Below are positions 1 through 9,477 of a DNA stretch of 61,095 bases, in pieces. The position numbers and the translations under genes were made by a program. Source of the stretch: Cytophagales bacterium (lineage in GTDB: Bacteria; Bacteroidota; Bacteroidia; Cytophagales; Cyclobacteriaceae); the NCBI GenBank assembly GCA_022360015.1, contig JAKSDQ010000044.1, forward strand, positions 1 to 61,095, given 5' to 3'. How positions within the stretch are numbered: position 1 is the stretch's first letter; each line of letters starts with the position of its first letter. The notes below the pieces were generated by a model, which was not told where the DNA came from, ran no database searches, and saw nothing but the letters and a program-made list of their open reading frames with translations.

Positions 1-966
1 GATCACATGAAGGGCCTCAGTATGTTCAATGATCAAATATCCACCTCCCGGGATACTCACCGATTGGCCGAACAGGGTTTTCAATTGCTTTTCAATGCCA
101 AAGCTTTCAAATATTTTGGCTTTGCCATTGTACTTCTTGACAATTTTTTCCTTTTCAGGCGCAATAGTCTTTATATACGACTTCACTTCATCGTATATCG
201 ATTTATCATCCGCTACTATACTGTCGAAAGACTCATTTAATACGTCGCGCAGTATAGAGGATGCTTTACTCATCTCTCCAATTATTTTTTCCCTGGGTTT
301 GGCATGTTTCAACATTTTAATGCCATCTTCCCATTTTTGCACAAGATTCTTCAGGTCTCTGTCGAGCTCCGCTACATCTTTTTTCTGTGCTACGGTTCTG
401 ATGATAATACCGAAATTATCGGGTTTAATGGACGAGATCAGTCGCAATAATCTTTTTCTCTCCTCTCCGTCAGTTACCTTTTTAGAAATGTTAACCGAAT
501 TGGAAAAGGGTACCAATACCATATACCTTCCGGCAATGGACAACTCACAAGATAATCGTGGCCCTTTTGTGGAAATGGGTTCCTTAACTACCTGAACAAG
601 AATTTGCTGATTTTTAGTAAGAACCTGATTGATTTTACCGAATTTATCGATATCTGGTTCATTCCTAAAATTAGAAATCTTTTTTTTTTTTTTTTTCCTG
701 TTGGCTGCTTGCTTGGAGAACTTATTCAGTGATCTCACCTGAGGGCCAAGATCAAGGTAATGCAAAAAAGCATCTTTTTCATAGCCAACGTCGATAAATG
801 CGGCATTCAATCCCTGAACAACCTTCTTAACTACTCCCAGGTAGATATCTCCAACCGCAAACCTTGTTCCATTCTCATCGTAGTGGAACTCAACTAAACT
901 CTTGTCTTTTAATAGGGCTATACGACATCCTTCTTGAGTTGAATTGATTAGTAATTCATTACTCAA
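1..966 (-). CDS. rng: Ribonuclease G (RNase E/G family), 5' part only, cut by window edge
   Basis: Endoribonuclease of the RNase E/G family, acting in rRNA maturation and mRNA decay. I translated it by hand because it runs off the left edge: 322 codons, starting at a TTG (966-964) and beginning with MSNELLINSTQEG, the usual start of Bacteroidota RNase G. The N-terminal S1-type RNA-binding region follows (FAVGDIYLGVV, AAFIDVGYEKDAFLHY), then the RNase G core (KGPRLSCELSIAGRYMVLVP). The window ends just before the expected catalytic Asp (after GGGYLIIEHTEAL), so the active site is not visible. The in-frame ATG-like triplet near the start is out of frame, so TTG is the only sensible start. Codons 91-96 are six lysines from a 17-A tract; the frame stays open through it. 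It is the last gene in view of an HU-TPR-THX-rng run on the minus strand. Confidence 0.93.
   Translation of the reverse strand, partial: MSNELLINSTQEGCRIALLKDKSLVEFHYDENGTRFAVGDIYLGVVKKVVQGLNAAFIDVGYEKDAFLHYLDLGPQVRSLNKFSKQAANRKKKKKKISNFRNEPDIDKFGKINQVLTKNQQILVQVVKEPISTKGPRLSCELSIAGRYMVLVPFSNSVNISKKVTDGEERKRLLRLISSIKPDNFGIIIRTVAQKKDVAELDRDLKNLVQKWEDGIKMLKHAKPREKIIGEMSKASSILRDVLNESFDSIVADDKSIYDEVKSYIKTIAPEKEKIVKKYNGKAKIFESFGIEKQLKTLFGQSVSIPGGGYLIIEHTEALHVI
680..696. repeat. 17-nt A/T homopolymer inside rng
   Basis: Seventeen consecutive T on the plus strand, that is A on the coding strand, encoding Lys91-Lys96 of RNase G in the insert of its S1 region. The reading frame is intact at this length. 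A tract this long is prone to polymerase slippage and to transcriptional slippage, and is also a common place for sequencing error. Confidence 0.9.
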
Positions 967-1043
967 ACCTTATTATATTTTATTTCTGCTTTTCAGAATA
1001 ATAATTTAATGATGTGTATAATGGTAAAAAAGTAAGTTTCTAC

Positions 1044-1133
1044 CTACTTCTTTTTGTGACGATTCTTTCTAAGACGCTTTTTTCTTTTGTGCGTCGCGAT
1101 CTTATGTCTTTTTCTCTTTTTACCGCAAGGCAT
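1044..1133 (-). CDS. Small basic ribosomal protein, THX / AURKAIP1-COX24 type (29 aa)
   Basis: A 29-residue protein starting MPCGKKRKRHK and ending RKNRHKKK, almost entirely Lys, Arg and His. This is the pattern of the tiny 30S-associated THX-like protein (AURKAIP1/COX24 C-terminal family) that is conserved across Bacteroidota. It should bind rRNA in the small subunit. ATG at 1133-1131, TAG at 1046-1044. It lies between the TPR gene and rng on the same strand, 51 nt after the first and 77 nt before the second. A ribosomal protein next to an rRNA-processing nuclease makes sense. Identified by recognition of the sequence pattern, not by a search. Confidence 0.85.
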   Translation of the reverse strand: MPCGKKRKRHKIATHKRKKRLRKNRHKKK

Positions 1134-1184
1134 AATTTTAATTCTTTTTCTTCGCTCTTTTTAGCGATACGTTTAACAATTCTT

Positions 1185-2018
1185 TTATTCTATTTCTTTC
1201 AGATAACCATCTACCGTAGATAATACGGCAGGATCATCTTCTATTTCTTTTACTGCCAGGAAGTGTTCTTTGGCTTTGGCTATATCGCCCAAGTTAAAGT
1301 AACTGATCCCTAAATAAAAAAGCGCCTGCGAGTTTTTAGGATCAATCTCCACCAATCTCTTAAATCTGCCCACAGCCTTATCATATTGGCCCGATTGCAT
1401 GGATAAGGTCCCTAAATTGAAAATTGCTATTTCATTTTCCGGATCTTTTTCCAACACAGCTCTTAACCTCATCACAGCTTCCATGGGCGCCGAGGTGCTG
1501 ACCAGGGTCATGGCTATCTTAGCCTCAAGGTCAAGCCTTTCAGGTTTCAGTTTTAACACTTTTTCAAAGAATTCTTTGGCCTTTTCTCCCAGAAACTTCT
1601 GTTTATCTCGGTTTACTGCGAAGGAATAGGCTTTATAATAACTCTCTCCAGCCTTTTCCCAGGTTTCAAGATTTGGCAAATTCGAAGCTGCAAGCTCCGA
1701 ATATCTCGCCGCACTATCTAATCTTTGATACCGATCAAAAAGCTCAGCCAAAGAGTCTGCAAAGATAGCACTTTTTTTGTTATCAACACTATTTTTTAAG
1801 GATTCTCTTAGATTAACTATTTGATCAAGAACCTCTGTTGGGATTGTGGAAGTGTGTGAATTGGCATCAGATTCATTGCCTTCACCCGCTGTCTCCTCGG
1901 CGTTTTGCCCTGTGGCAATGTCGCTCTGATCGTTTTCTACAACGATCTTTGGCAAATTAAATAGGGTTATAACTAAGATTACTGCCGACGCTGCGAATAA
2001 TATTTTTGTTCTAAGCAT
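1185..2018 (-). CDS. TPR-repeat protein with N-terminal membrane anchor (277 aa)
   Basis: Residues about 5-25 are one hydrophobic helix (signal anchor or signal peptide), followed by an acidic, Ser/Asn/Glu-rich linker to about residue 65. The rest is a helical array of tetratricopeptide repeats; typical units are seen in the last third (AIFNLGTLSMQSGQYDKAVG and ALFYLGISYFNLGDIAKAKE, each followed by a Pro-containing turn). TPRs are protein-protein docking modules, so this is probably a periplasmic or membrane-attached scaffold. It lies between the HU-like gene (53 nt upstream) and the THX gene, an order I recognise from other Cytophagales. Its exact partner is unknown. Confidence 0.8.
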   Translation of the reverse strand: MLRTKILFAASAVILVITLFNLPKIVVENDQSDIATGQNAEETAGEGNESDANSHTSTIPTEVLDQIVNLRESLKNSVDNKKSAIFADSLAELFDRYQRLDSAARYSELAASNLPNLETWEKAGESYYKAYSFAVNRDKQKFLGEKAKEFFEKVLKLKPERLDLEAKIAMTLVSTSAPMEAVMRLRAVLEKDPENEIAIFNLGTLSMQSGQYDKAVGRFKRLVEIDPKNSQALFYLGISYFNLGDIAKAKEHFLAVKEIEDDPAVLSTVDGYLKEIE

Positions 2019-2071
2019 AAATTCAAAGCCTTAAAAGCTTTATTCTTCAAGGCTCCAAATTTAATACATAA

Positions 2072-2374
2072 TTAGCTATTAGATGCTAATACTTTTTGAC
2101 TTTTCTTGATCTTTTCTACGAAAACTTTGGAGGGCTTAAAGCTTGGTATGAAATGCTCATCAATTACAATAGCTGTGTTTTTTGAAATATTTCTTGCAAT
2201 CTTCTTCGCTCTTTTCTTATTAATGAAACTACCAAACCCTCTAACGTAGATATTCTCACCCTCCGCCATAGAACTCTTTATCACACTAAAGAACGCCTCC
2301 ACCGTTAACTGAACATCATCTTTCGGAATACCGGTCTTCTCAGAAATCTGAGTAATTACATCTGCTTTAGTCAC
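2072..2374 (-). CDS. HU/IHF-family DNA-binding protein (100 aa)
   Basis: Histone-like nucleoid protein that bends DNA as a dimer. The family pattern is clear: TKADVITQISEKTGI at the start, then the beta-arm region with VRGFGSFINKKRAKKIARN, and FIPSFKPSK near the end. I place the start at the GTG 2374-2372, which makes the protein begin (M)TKADV as in relatives. An upstream TTG at 2422 would add 16 unlikely residues and would sit almost at the predicted transcription start (TAAATTTG at 2445-2438). The C-terminal tail (KKSQKVLASNS) is slightly extended. It is divergent from mutY and heads the HU-TPR-THX-rng series. Confidence 0.88.
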   Translation of the reverse strand: MTKADVITQISEKTGIPKDDVQLTVEAFFSVIKSSMAEGENIYVRGFGSFINKKRAKKIARNISKNTAIVIDEHFIPSFKPSKVFVEKIKKSQKVLASNS

Positions 2375-2437
2375 CTTGTTTAAATTTAAATTATAAAAAT
2401 TCCCTAAAAAAAATAAGATCAAATCTTTTTGAGTTTA

Positions 2438-2445
2438 CAAATTTA
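2438..2445 (-). promoter_or_regulatory. Bacteroidota -7 box for the HU gene
   Basis: On the minus strand this reads TAAATTTG, an exact match to the Bacteroidota -7 consensus TAnnTTTG, about 64 nt ahead of the GTG start of the HU gene. No clear TTTG box is visible 17-19 nt further upstream, so the match is only partial. Confidence 0.4.
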
Positions 2446-2528
2446 TATCTTCGCTGAGTAATTTAAAAATGAAGTAATTAAAATATCACTTTTAAATCAC
2501 CTTATTTATTACATATTAAAGTAACTAA

Positions 2529-3602
2529 TTGAACCCCAATAAGTTTTTTAGAAAAAGGCTAATTTCATGGTATTTGCAAAACAAAAGAGATTTACCATGG
2601 AGAAATACTACTGATCCTTACATGATTTGGTTATCCGAAATCATTTTGCAACAAACGAGGGTTGTACAGGGTTTGCCCTATTTTCTGAAATTTACCGAAG
2701 CGTTCCCCACTGTCTTTGACCTGGCAAATGCCAGTGAAACCAAAGTTCTGAGGCTTTGGCAAGGCCTGGGATATTATTCGAGGGCAAGAAATCTCCACGC
2801 CTGTGCCAAAACTATCGTAGAAAAATACGATGGGAAATTTCCTGACAATTACCAGGAGTTGTTAAAACTAAAAGGTATTGGAAAATATACAGCCGCTGCG
2901 ATTGCTTCATTTGCTTTTCAGGAAGCAGTTCCTGTGATAGATGGCAACGTTTACAGGGTGCTTTCCAGGGTGTTCGGCATAGCTGAAGACATTGGTAGCA
3001 GCCGCGGACAAAAAGTATTTGCCCAATTAGCCGGGGAACTCATGGATCGGGACCATCCTCACGATTACAATCAGGCAATTATGGAGTTTGGGGCTACCTA
3101 TTGCACTCCTTCAGGCCCGGATTGCCACAACTGCATTTTCACCAATGAATGTCACGCCAATAAACATGGGCTTCAACGGGATTTGCCGGTTAAAATGAAA
3201 AAAGTCAAGGTGAAAACCAGGTTTTTTCACTACCTGGTAATCCAGCATCAAGGAAAAATCTTACTGAGACAGCGGCGCCAAAATGACATCTGGCAGGGAT
3301 TGTACGACTTTTATCTGATTGAAGATGTAAAGCCGCTGGATATGAACCAGATTGTACACGCCAAAAAACCGGGATGGGCAACTTATCAAAATCTGAATTT
3401 GCAACACCTTTCGAATGAGTACAAGCACATATTGACACATCAGCGCATATTCGCGCGCTTTTTTCATGTTTTACCTGTTAATGGATTTTCATTGGATCTT
3501 TTGGAAGAACCCGATAATTTCGGATTTTACAGTATCGATGAAATTAACGATTTGCCAAAGCCTATTTTGATCGACAACTATTTGAATGAACATATTTTTT
3601 AG
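2529..3602 (+). CDS. mutY: A/G-specific adenine DNA glycosylase MutY (357 aa)
   Basis: Removes adenine mispaired with 8-oxoguanine. Visible features: LPWR motif and catalytic Glu37 in the [11 protein letters not shown] helix; helix-hairpin-helix with [11 protein letters not shown] (about 113-122); catalytic Asp138 in [13 protein letters not shown]; the four cysteines of the 4Fe-4S cluster at C192, C199, C202 and C208 (C-x6-C-x2-C-x5-C); and a C-terminal NUDIX-like 8-oxoG recognition domain from about residue 225. The start is a TTG at 2529; no ATG lies near it, and the N-terminus then matches the family length. It is followed after 38 nt by ssb. The mutY-ssb-gldE-gldD order is typical for Bacteroidota. 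Confidence 0.96.
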   Translation: MNPNKFFRKRLISWYLQNKRDLPWRNTTDPYMIWLSEIILQQTRVVQGLPYFLKFTEAFPTVFDLANASETKVLRLWQGLGYYSRARNLHACAKTIVEKYDGKFPDNYQELLKLKGIGKYTAAAIASFAFQEAVPVIDGNVYRVLSRVFGIAEDIGSSRGQKVFAQLAGELMDRDHPHDYNQAIMEFGATYCTPSGPDCHNCIFTNECHANKHGLQRDLPVKMKKVKVKTRFFHYLVIQHQGKILLRQRRQNDIWQGLYDFYLIEDVKPLDMNQIVHAKKPGWATYQNLNLQHLSNEYKHILTHQRIFARFFHVLPVNGFSLDLLEEPDNFGFYSIDEINDLPKPILIDNYLNEHIF

Positions 3603-3640
3603 CTAACTTTAGAATAACAACTCAATTAATACAACGAAGA

Positions 3641-4090
3641 ATGGCAGGAGTAAATAAAGTAATACTGATTGGAAGGTTAGGTAAAGACCCTGAGGTAAGG
3701 CATCTGGAAAGCGGCACGGCAGTTGCCAATTTTACGATGGCCACAACAGAATCATATCGTGATAAAAACACGGGGGAACGAAAAGAAATAACTGATTGGC
3801 ATAACATTGTTTTATGGAGAGGATTAGCTGAAGTGGCTGAGAAATACCTCAAGAAAGGCAATCTTATCTATATAGAAGGCAAATTAAAAACCAGATCATG
3901 GGAGGATAAAGAGGGGAATACCCGTTACACTACCGAGGTAGTAGCAGATAACATGACTATGCTGGGCGGTAAGCCAAGCGAAACGGCAGGTGACGGAAAT
4001 TTCAGACAGGAAACCAAAATGCCCGTTACTGAAGCTGCCAGCCCTGACCTAAACACAGCTAACGACGATACTGATGACTTACCGTTTTAG
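3641..4090 (+). CDS. ssb: Single-stranded DNA-binding protein (149 aa)
   Basis: Binds ssDNA as a tetramer in replication, recombination and repair. The OB fold is evident in residues 1-105: [16 protein letters not shown], then [18 protein letters not shown] and [18 protein letters not shown] flexible acidic tail follows, ending in DDTDDLPF, the conserved C-terminal tip that recruits partners such as RecG and exonuclease I. The start ATG (MAGVNKV) is unambiguous. It lies between mutY and gldE, 18 nt before the latter. Confidence 0.98.
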   Translation: MAGVNKVILIGRLGKDPEVRHLESGTAVANFTMATTESYRDKNTGERKEITDWHNIVLWRGLAEVAEKYLKKGNLIYIEGKLKTRSWEDKEGNTRYTTEVVADNMTMLGGKPSETAGDGNFRQETKMPVTEAASPDLNTANDDTDDLPF

Positions 4091-4108
4091 TAACTAACTT
4101 TTGTTGTT

Positions 4109-5446
4109 TTGGGAGATTCAATTGATGACCCCTGGCCGGGGGTTTTACTCTTCTTTGATTTTATTTCCAATTCTTTGGCTTTTACAGCACTTGGAGGAGG
4201 ATTCATACTGTTACTTTTACTGTTGTTATCCGCAACAATTTCCGGCTCAGAAATAGCCTTTTTTTCATTGTCTACAAAGGATTTAAACCGGTGCAGGGCC
4301 AGCAAAAACCCTCAGGAAAAAAACCTTGTGAAACTTTTGGACCGCCCCAAAAAGCTATTGGCTACGATATTGATTCTCAACAACCTGGTCAATATCGCCT
4401 TTATAATCATATCTACATTCGTGGCATGGAGAATATTTGGGCATCAGAAAGATGAGAACCTGCTGGTTTTAGGCCTTACCGCCTTTAACACTTTTGCTAT
4501 TGTGTTGTTTGGCGAAATCATTCCAAAAGTGTATGCCAACCAAAACAACCTTCCTTTCGCCAAAAGAACCGCCGGTTTTCTGAAGGCAGCCAATTATTTC
4601 TTCCACCCCATATCCTGGTTTTTACAAACTATGACCTCGATCATAGAGAAGCGCATTGAAAAAAGAGGGTATAACCTGTCCATGGACGAACTGGAACATG
4701 CCTTGGAAATAGCCACCGACGAGCACACCTCTGAAGAGGAGAAGGAGATATTGAAAGGCATTGTTAACTTCGGGTCGCTCAGCGTGAAACAGGTCATGCG
4801 TTCACGTATGGACATTTCTGCCTTTGACATTGAAACGGATTATATCACCCTGATCCGTGAAATTGACAATTTAAGTTTTTCACGTATCCCTGTTTACCGC
4901 GAAACCATTGATAAAATTGAAGGCATATTATATGTGAAAGACTTATTGCCACATCTCGATAAAGGGAATAACTACAAATGGCAAAATTTACTCAGGTCCG
5001 GGTTTTTCGTTCCGGAGAGCAAGAAAATCGATGCACTTTTAAGAGATTTTCAGGAAAAAAGGGTGCATATGGCCATCGTAGTAGATGAATATGGGGGTAC
5101 ATCGGGCTTAATCACCCTGGAGGATATTATTGAAGAAATTGTCGGGGAAATCAACGATGAATTTGACGACGACGACGTCGCTTACAATAAACTCGATGAC
5201 CATACGTATATTTTTGAAGGGAAAACTTCCCTGAACGATTTTTGTAAAATTATAAGCGAGGAGCCGGTCTTGTTTGAGGAAGTAAAGGGGGAAAGTGAAT
5301 CGCTGGGAGGTTTATTGCTCGAGTTGCATTCAAAACTTCCCAGAGTGGGAGATAAAATCAATTATGACAAATTTGTTTTTACCATTGTATCGGTTGACTC
5401 CAAAAGAATAAAACGGGTGAGAGTTTATATCAATATTCCCACCTGA
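4109..5446 (+). CDS. gldE: Gliding motility-associated protein GldE, CorC/HlyC-type (445 aa)
   Basis: Inner-membrane protein of the CNNM/CorC family. Order of parts: a hydrophobic first segment (about 25-55), the DUF21 membrane domain to about residue 200 with further helices and FGEIIPK, two CBS domains (roughly 215-335, including [24 protein letters not shown]), and a C-terminal CorC/HlyC transporter-associated domain. In gliding bacteria GldE lies next to GldD and supports gliding. Here it is 18 nt after ssb and 16 nt before gldD. The start used is TTG 4109; no in-frame ATG precedes the membrane part. Confidence 0.92.
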   Translation: MGDSIDDPWPGVLLFFDFISNSLAFTALGGGFILLLLLLLSATISGSEIAFFSLSTKDLNRCRASKNPQEKNLVKLLDRPKKLLATILILNNLVNIAFIIISTFVAWRIFGHQKDENLLVLGLTAFNTFAIVLFGEIIPKVYANQNNLPFAKRTAGFLKAANYFFHPISWFLQTMTSIIEKRIEKRGYNLSMDELEHALEIATDEHTSEEEKEILKGIVNFGSLSVKQVMRSRMDISAFDIETDYITLIREIDNLSFSRIPVYRETIDKIEGILYVKDLLPHLDKGNNYKWQNLLRSGFFVPESKKIDALLRDFQEKRVHMAIVVDEYGGTSGLITLEDIIEEIVGEINDEFDDDDVAYNKLDDHTYIFEGKTSLNDFCKIISEEPVLFEEVKGESESLGGLLLELHSKLPRVGDKINYDKFVFTIVSVDSKRIKRVRVYINIPT

Positions 5447-5462
5447 ACCAGGTACCAAAAAG

Positions 5463-6110
5463 ATGATCGGAATTAATTTTCAGTTACACAGTTTTTGTTA
5501 TCTCATTTTAACACTTGCCCTAACAGGCTGTGGCGGAAACTATGTCCCTAAGCCCAAGGGATATAACCGTATAGAATTGCCTGATCCTACCTACCAGTCA
5601 CTACCAGACACTTTTCCATACACCTTCCGGTTCTCGAAATATGCAAGGCTGCTGGATGACACTTCCAGATTAGCTGAAAGATATTGGATCCACATTTATT
5701 ATCCTGAAATGGATGCCAATATTCAACTGACCTACAAGCCCATTGAAAACAAGAAGGAGCGATTGGAGGATTTTCTGGGCGATGCCTACAAACTGACCGC
5801 CAAACATCAGATCAAAGCGTATTCCATTGAAGAAAATGTGGTAAAAACCCAAGGTGGACACACAGCCGTGGTTCAGGAGCTAAGCGGTGAAGTCCCCAGT
5901 CAATTTCAATTCTTTTTAACCGACTCAACACAGAACTTTTTAAGGGGTGCTCTGTATTTCACAACCGCTACTAAAAACGACTCCCTTGCCCCGGTCATTG
6001 AATATGTCAAATCAGACATCATGCATATGATCAGCACGTTTAACTGGCGGCATTTGAACCAGACGAACTACAGGAACCAACTCGACAAGTATCGCTCGGG
6101 CCAAAAATAG
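5463..6110 (+). CDS. gldD: Gliding motility lipoprotein GldD (215 aa)
   Basis: Lipoprotein needed for gliding motility in Flavobacterium. Signal peptide with lipobox LTGC, so mature Cys23. The mature part begins [14 protein letters not shown] and continues with [11 protein letters not shown] and [20 protein letters not shown], the recognisable GldD pattern. Directly follows gldE, and only 3 nt separate it from recG, so it is probably co-transcribed with both. gldE and gldD alone do not prove that the organism glides, because many non-gliding Bacteroidota keep them. Confidence 0.93.
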   Translation: MIGINFQLHSFCYLILTLALTGCGGNYVPKPKGYNRIELPDPTYQSLPDTFPYTFRFSKYARLLDDTSRLAERYWIHIYYPEMDANIQLTYKPIENKKERLEDFLGDAYKLTAKHQIKAYSIEENVVKTQGGHTAVVQELSGEVPSQFQFFLTDSTQNFLRGALYFTTATKNDSLAPVIEYVKSDIMHMISTFNWRHLNQTNYRNQLDKYRSGQK

Positions 6111-6113
6111 GCT

Positions 6114-8207
6114 ATGATTGGTTTTTTTGATACAAAAATCGAATTTTTAAAAGGAGTCGGGCCTCAGCGTGGCGCCCTGTTGGGCAGTGAACTGGGCATT
6201 TTTACCTATGGGCACCTGATTCAATATTACCCTTTTCGCTACGAGGACCGTACCAGGTTTTATAAGATTGCGGAGATAAATGACCAAATGAATTTCATTC
6301 AAGTGACGGGCCGGATCAGGTATCTTGAAACAGTGGGCCCACCCAGAAGACAACGGTTGGTAGCCTATTTTGGTGATGGAACAGGGGAAATTCAATTGGT
6401 TTGGTTCAAAGGATTGCAATGGATCATAAAAAAATTAAGGACTAACATTGATTACGTAGTATTTGGTAAGCCAGGCCGAATTGGCAAATACATCAACATT
6501 GCCCACCCCGAAATGGAACCGCTAACCACAAAAAATGAACAAGGCGGCTATCTTCAGCCTGTTTATTCAACCACTGAAAAGCTGAAAGCACGCTATCTCG
6601 ACAGTAAAACCATCGCCAAATTTCAACGTACACTAACTGGGTTGGCTTTCAGGCAAATCCATGAGACCCTGCCCCCCGATCTTGTACAGCAATACCGGCT
6701 CCTGCCAAAAAACCAGGCCATCAGCAACATTCATTATCCGGAAAACCAACAACTGCTTGCGCAGGCCCGGTACAGGTTGAAATTTGAGGAACTGTTTTTC
6801 ATTCAGCTCCGATTGCTAAAGCTAAAATTAACCCGCCGGGAAAGGTTTAAAGGAATAATTTTCAATAATGCCGACTTACTCACCGATTTTTATCATCACC
6901 ATCTCCCTTTTGAACTGACCAATGCCCAAAAGAAAGTCATTAAGGAAATTTACAGGGATATGCGTTCCGGCAGCCAAATGAACCGGTTGTTGCAGGGAGA
7001 TGTAGGCTCGGGCAAAACCATTGTTGCCTTTATCTGCATGTTGATTGCCATCGGAAATGGTGCACAGGCAGCTATGATGGCCCCTACCGAAATACTGGCC
7101 AATCAACATTACGATGGTTTAAAAGGTTACGCAGAAAAAATGGGGCTCAATATTGCTTTGCTTACCGGATCTTCCAAAACTGCCGAGAGAAGGGATATTC
7201 ATGAACGACTGCTGGAAGGATCATTACACATTCTGGTAGGCACTCATGCGTTGCTTGAAGATGTGGTACAGTTTCAAAATTTAGGCTTGGCGGTAATTGA
7301 CGAGCAACACCGGTTTGGGGTAGCCCAGAGGGCGAAACTATGGCGAAAAAATGAGCATACCTACCCGCATGTGTTGGTTATGACAGCAACACCCATTCCA
7401 CGCACATTGGCGATGACCTTGTACGGGGATTTGGATGTATCAGTCATCGATGAACTTCCTGCCGGAAGAAAGCCTATTAAAACCATACACCATTATGATG
7501 CCAACCGGTTAAAAGTATTTGGCTTTTTAAAACAGCAAATCGAACTGGGCAGACAGGTGTATGTGGTCTACCCTTTGATAGAAGAGTCAGCGAAGATTGA
7601 CCTGAAACATCTGGAAGATGGATATGAAAGCATCAGCAGGGCATTTCCGGACTATGCCATCAGCATCGTACACGGTAAAATGAAAGCGGATGCCAAAGAA
7701 TATGAGATGAACCGTTTTGTGAAAGGGGAGACCAAAATCATGGTAGCCACTACTGTCATAGAGGTAGGCGTCAATGTGCCCAATGCTACCGTAATGGTGA
7801 TAGAAAATGCGGAACGCTTTGGCCTGGCCCAGCTTCACCAGCTAAGGGGCCGGGTGGGGAGGGGCGGCGATCAATCGTACTGCATCCTGATGAGTGACTA
7901 CAAACTTAGCAAAGAGGCTAAAACCAGAATTAAAACCATGGTAACCACCACCGATGGATTTGTAATAGCAGATACTGACTTAAAGCTCAGGGGGCCGGGT
8001 GATATCTCCGGAACCCAGCAAAGTGGCCTCACGGATCTGACAATCGCTGATTTGAGCCAGGACAGCGAAATATTGCAACAGGCGCGAAAGGCCGCACAAA
8101 GAATTCTCGATGACGATCCCGAACTCAAAACAGCAAAAAATGCCAATATATTGTTGCAGATAAACAGACAGAAAAAAAACGAATTAAATTGGAGCCGGAT
8201 AAGTTAG
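6114..8207 (+). CDS. recG: ATP-dependent DNA helicase RecG (697 aa)
   Basis: Branch-migrating helicase that regresses stalled forks and processes Holliday junctions. N-terminal wedge/OB domain (about 1-150) with FLKGVGPQRG and YYPFRYEDRT. Helicase core with Walker A GDVGSGKT at about 295-302, DEQH box (IDEQHRFG), TATPIPRTL, then domain 2 with TTVIEVGVNVPNATVMVIE and the QLRGRVGRG motif; C-terminal TRG region with LKLRGPGDISGTQQSG. At 697 aa it has normal full length. It is the last gene of the mutY-recG plus-strand block. Confidence 0.98.
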   Translation: MIGFFDTKIEFLKGVGPQRGALLGSELGIFTYGHLIQYYPFRYEDRTRFYKIAEINDQMNFIQVTGRIRYLETVGPPRRQRLVAYFGDGTGEIQLVWFKGLQWIIKKLRTNIDYVVFGKPGRIGKYINIAHPEMEPLTTKNEQGGYLQPVYSTTEKLKARYLDSKTIAKFQRTLTGLAFRQIHETLPPDLVQQYRLLPKNQAISNIHYPENQQLLAQARYRLKFEELFFIQLRLLKLKLTRRERFKGIIFNNADLLTDFYHHHLPFELTNAQKKVIKEIYRDMRSGSQMNRLLQGDVGSGKTIVAFICMLIAIGNGAQAAMMAPTEILANQHYDGLKGYAEKMGLNIALLTGSSKTAERRDIHERLLEGSLHILVGTHALLEDVVQFQNLGLAVIDEQHRFGVAQRAKLWRKNEHTYPHVLVMTATPIPRTLAMTLYGDLDVSVIDELPAGRKPIKTIHHYDANRLKVFGFLKQQIELGRQVYVVYPLIEESAKIDLKHLEDGYESISRAFPDYAISIVHGKMKADAKEYEMNRFVKGETKIMVATTVIEVGVNVPNATVMVIENAERFGLAQLHQLRGRVGRGGDQSYCILMSDYKLSKEAKTRIKTMVTTTDGFVIADTDLKLRGPGDISGTQQSGLTDLTIADLSQDSEILQQARKAAQRILDDDPELKTAKNANILLQINRQKKNELNWSRIS

Positions 8208-8210
8208 GTT

Positions 8211-8241
8211 AAAAAAAATCCCATGCAACCATGGCACGGGA
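8211..8241 (-). terminator. Rho-independent terminator of the 8282-9358 lipoprotein gene
   Basis: Read on the minus strand: an 8-bp stem with one G-U pair (TCCCGTGC / GCATGGGA) and a 7-nt loop, followed by eight T. It lies 41 nt past the stop of the lipoprotein gene and right at the end of the convergent recG. Confidence 0.75.
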
Positions 8242-8281
8242 CGCTTACATAAACCCTAAATAAAATATGTAATCGCTAAAA

Positions 8282-9358
8282 TTAGCCTTTCTTTTTCAAA
8301 GTGATCTCGTAATTCTCCCCATCTTCATTATCGGTTATAACCAATTGATCATTTACCAGTTCTATCCCTACCTTAAATATATCGGTATAAGTCTGCCCGT
8401 CAAAATCATCCACATATTCAGTGACTACTGTCAGGGTTTTGCTCGCATTGTCATAGGTCCAAACACCGGTTTCTTCATATAGCTCTGTCTCCTCAGTATA
8501 TTCCAGGTCATCACAAGTCGAATTTTTCCAATCGAATTCTCTCGCATATTCTTCTGCTTCAACCTTGTAAGCACCATCATTCGAAAAAGTCAGATAAAAA
8601 TAATTAGTCCGGTATGTTTCCATCACTGTTACCGTTTTGAAAATGTTATCCTCGCATTGTACACTGGTTTCATAGCTTTTAGTATAATCTTCTCCCGGCA
8701 CTTCTATTTCAACCACATCCCCTTCGGAGTCTTTGGTAGATACCATCTCCCAGGTTTGCCCTGCAAAGAATTCACTGCCCCCGCCACCAAATTCAATGAT
8801 CTCAATACAAATTTCCACAGCGTTACTAATCCTGCCTTCTTCATCATAGACACAATAAACCGCGCAAAACACCCCAGGCTCCAGGTTATCCGGTATTTCG
8901 ATCTCAATTACATCGCTTTCAGCCGTTCTGGCGTTTTTGAATAGCCTGGATTTAGGTTTACGCGACCCAAACCGTCCCCCGGAACTACCGGTAGCGGTAG
9001 TCAAGGGAATATCGTAATATTCACCAGAGCCTTTTACCTGAAAGTAAACACCAGCCGGCTGCCCTTGATTCACATTCAGGTCCAAATAAAACGACTTTCC
9101 TGAAACCGCACCAAAATCCTCATTAGAATAATCGTTAAGGGATGGTGCATCCGGATCGGTGGAAGGAGCAGGAGGGGTGCCCTCCATCTTCACAGCATTT
9201 TCAATTGTAAGGGAATTGGAAACCAAATCCGCATCATCAATATCAATTTTTTCTTTCAACGCAGGGCCATCATCATCGCTACAAGCCATCATCACACACG
9301 CAGCCAACAATACCATTAAATAACTACTTCTCATGATTTTTGTTTTTTTCATCTTCAC
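8282..9358 (-). CDS. Putative surface or outer-membrane lipoprotein (358 aa)
   Basis: Signal peptide with lipobox-like MMAC, mature Cys26, followed by SDDDGP, the acidic post-Cys stretch typical of surface-exposed lipoproteins in Bacteroidota. About residues 40-200 form a beta-rich region with VYFQVKGSGEYYDIPL. The C-terminal half (about 200-355) resembles lipocalin-like domains: FAGQTWEMVSTKDSEG, then GVWTYDNASKTLTVVTEYVD and the closing beta strands. I do not recognise a specific family and assign no function. It has its own terminator and appears to be a single-gene unit. Confidence 0.7.
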   Translation of the reverse strand: MKMKKTKIMRSSYLMVLLAACVMMACSDDDGPALKEKIDIDDADLVSNSLTIENAVKMEGTPPAPSTDPDAPSLNDYSNEDFGAVSGKSFYLDLNVNQGQPAGVYFQVKGSGEYYDIPLTTATGSSGGRFGSRKPKSRLFKNARTAESDVIEIEIPDNLEPGVFCAVYCVYDEEGRISNAVEICIEIIEFGGGGSEFFAGQTWEMVSTKDSEGDVVEIEVPGEDYTKSYETSVQCEDNIFKTVTVMETYRTNYFYLTFSNDGAYKVEAEEYAREFDWKNSTCDDLEYTEETELYEETGVWTYDNASKTLTVVTEYVDDFDGQTYTDIFKVGIELVNDQLVITDNEDGENYEITLKKKG

Positions 9359-9477
9359 AAAGTTTTGGATTTAGTTAAATTTCGTTATTCAATCCAAAAC
9401 TAAACAGCGTATTTTGGCGGGTTTAAGTCTTATGTAAGAAATGACTGATGATTTGTTAAATGCCTGATTACCAAATT

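Noticed and set aside
29-595. Long open frame on the plus strand at the left edge
   Set aside because: It is the shadow of RNase G on the minus strand; the minus reading matches a known protein family and the plus reading does not.
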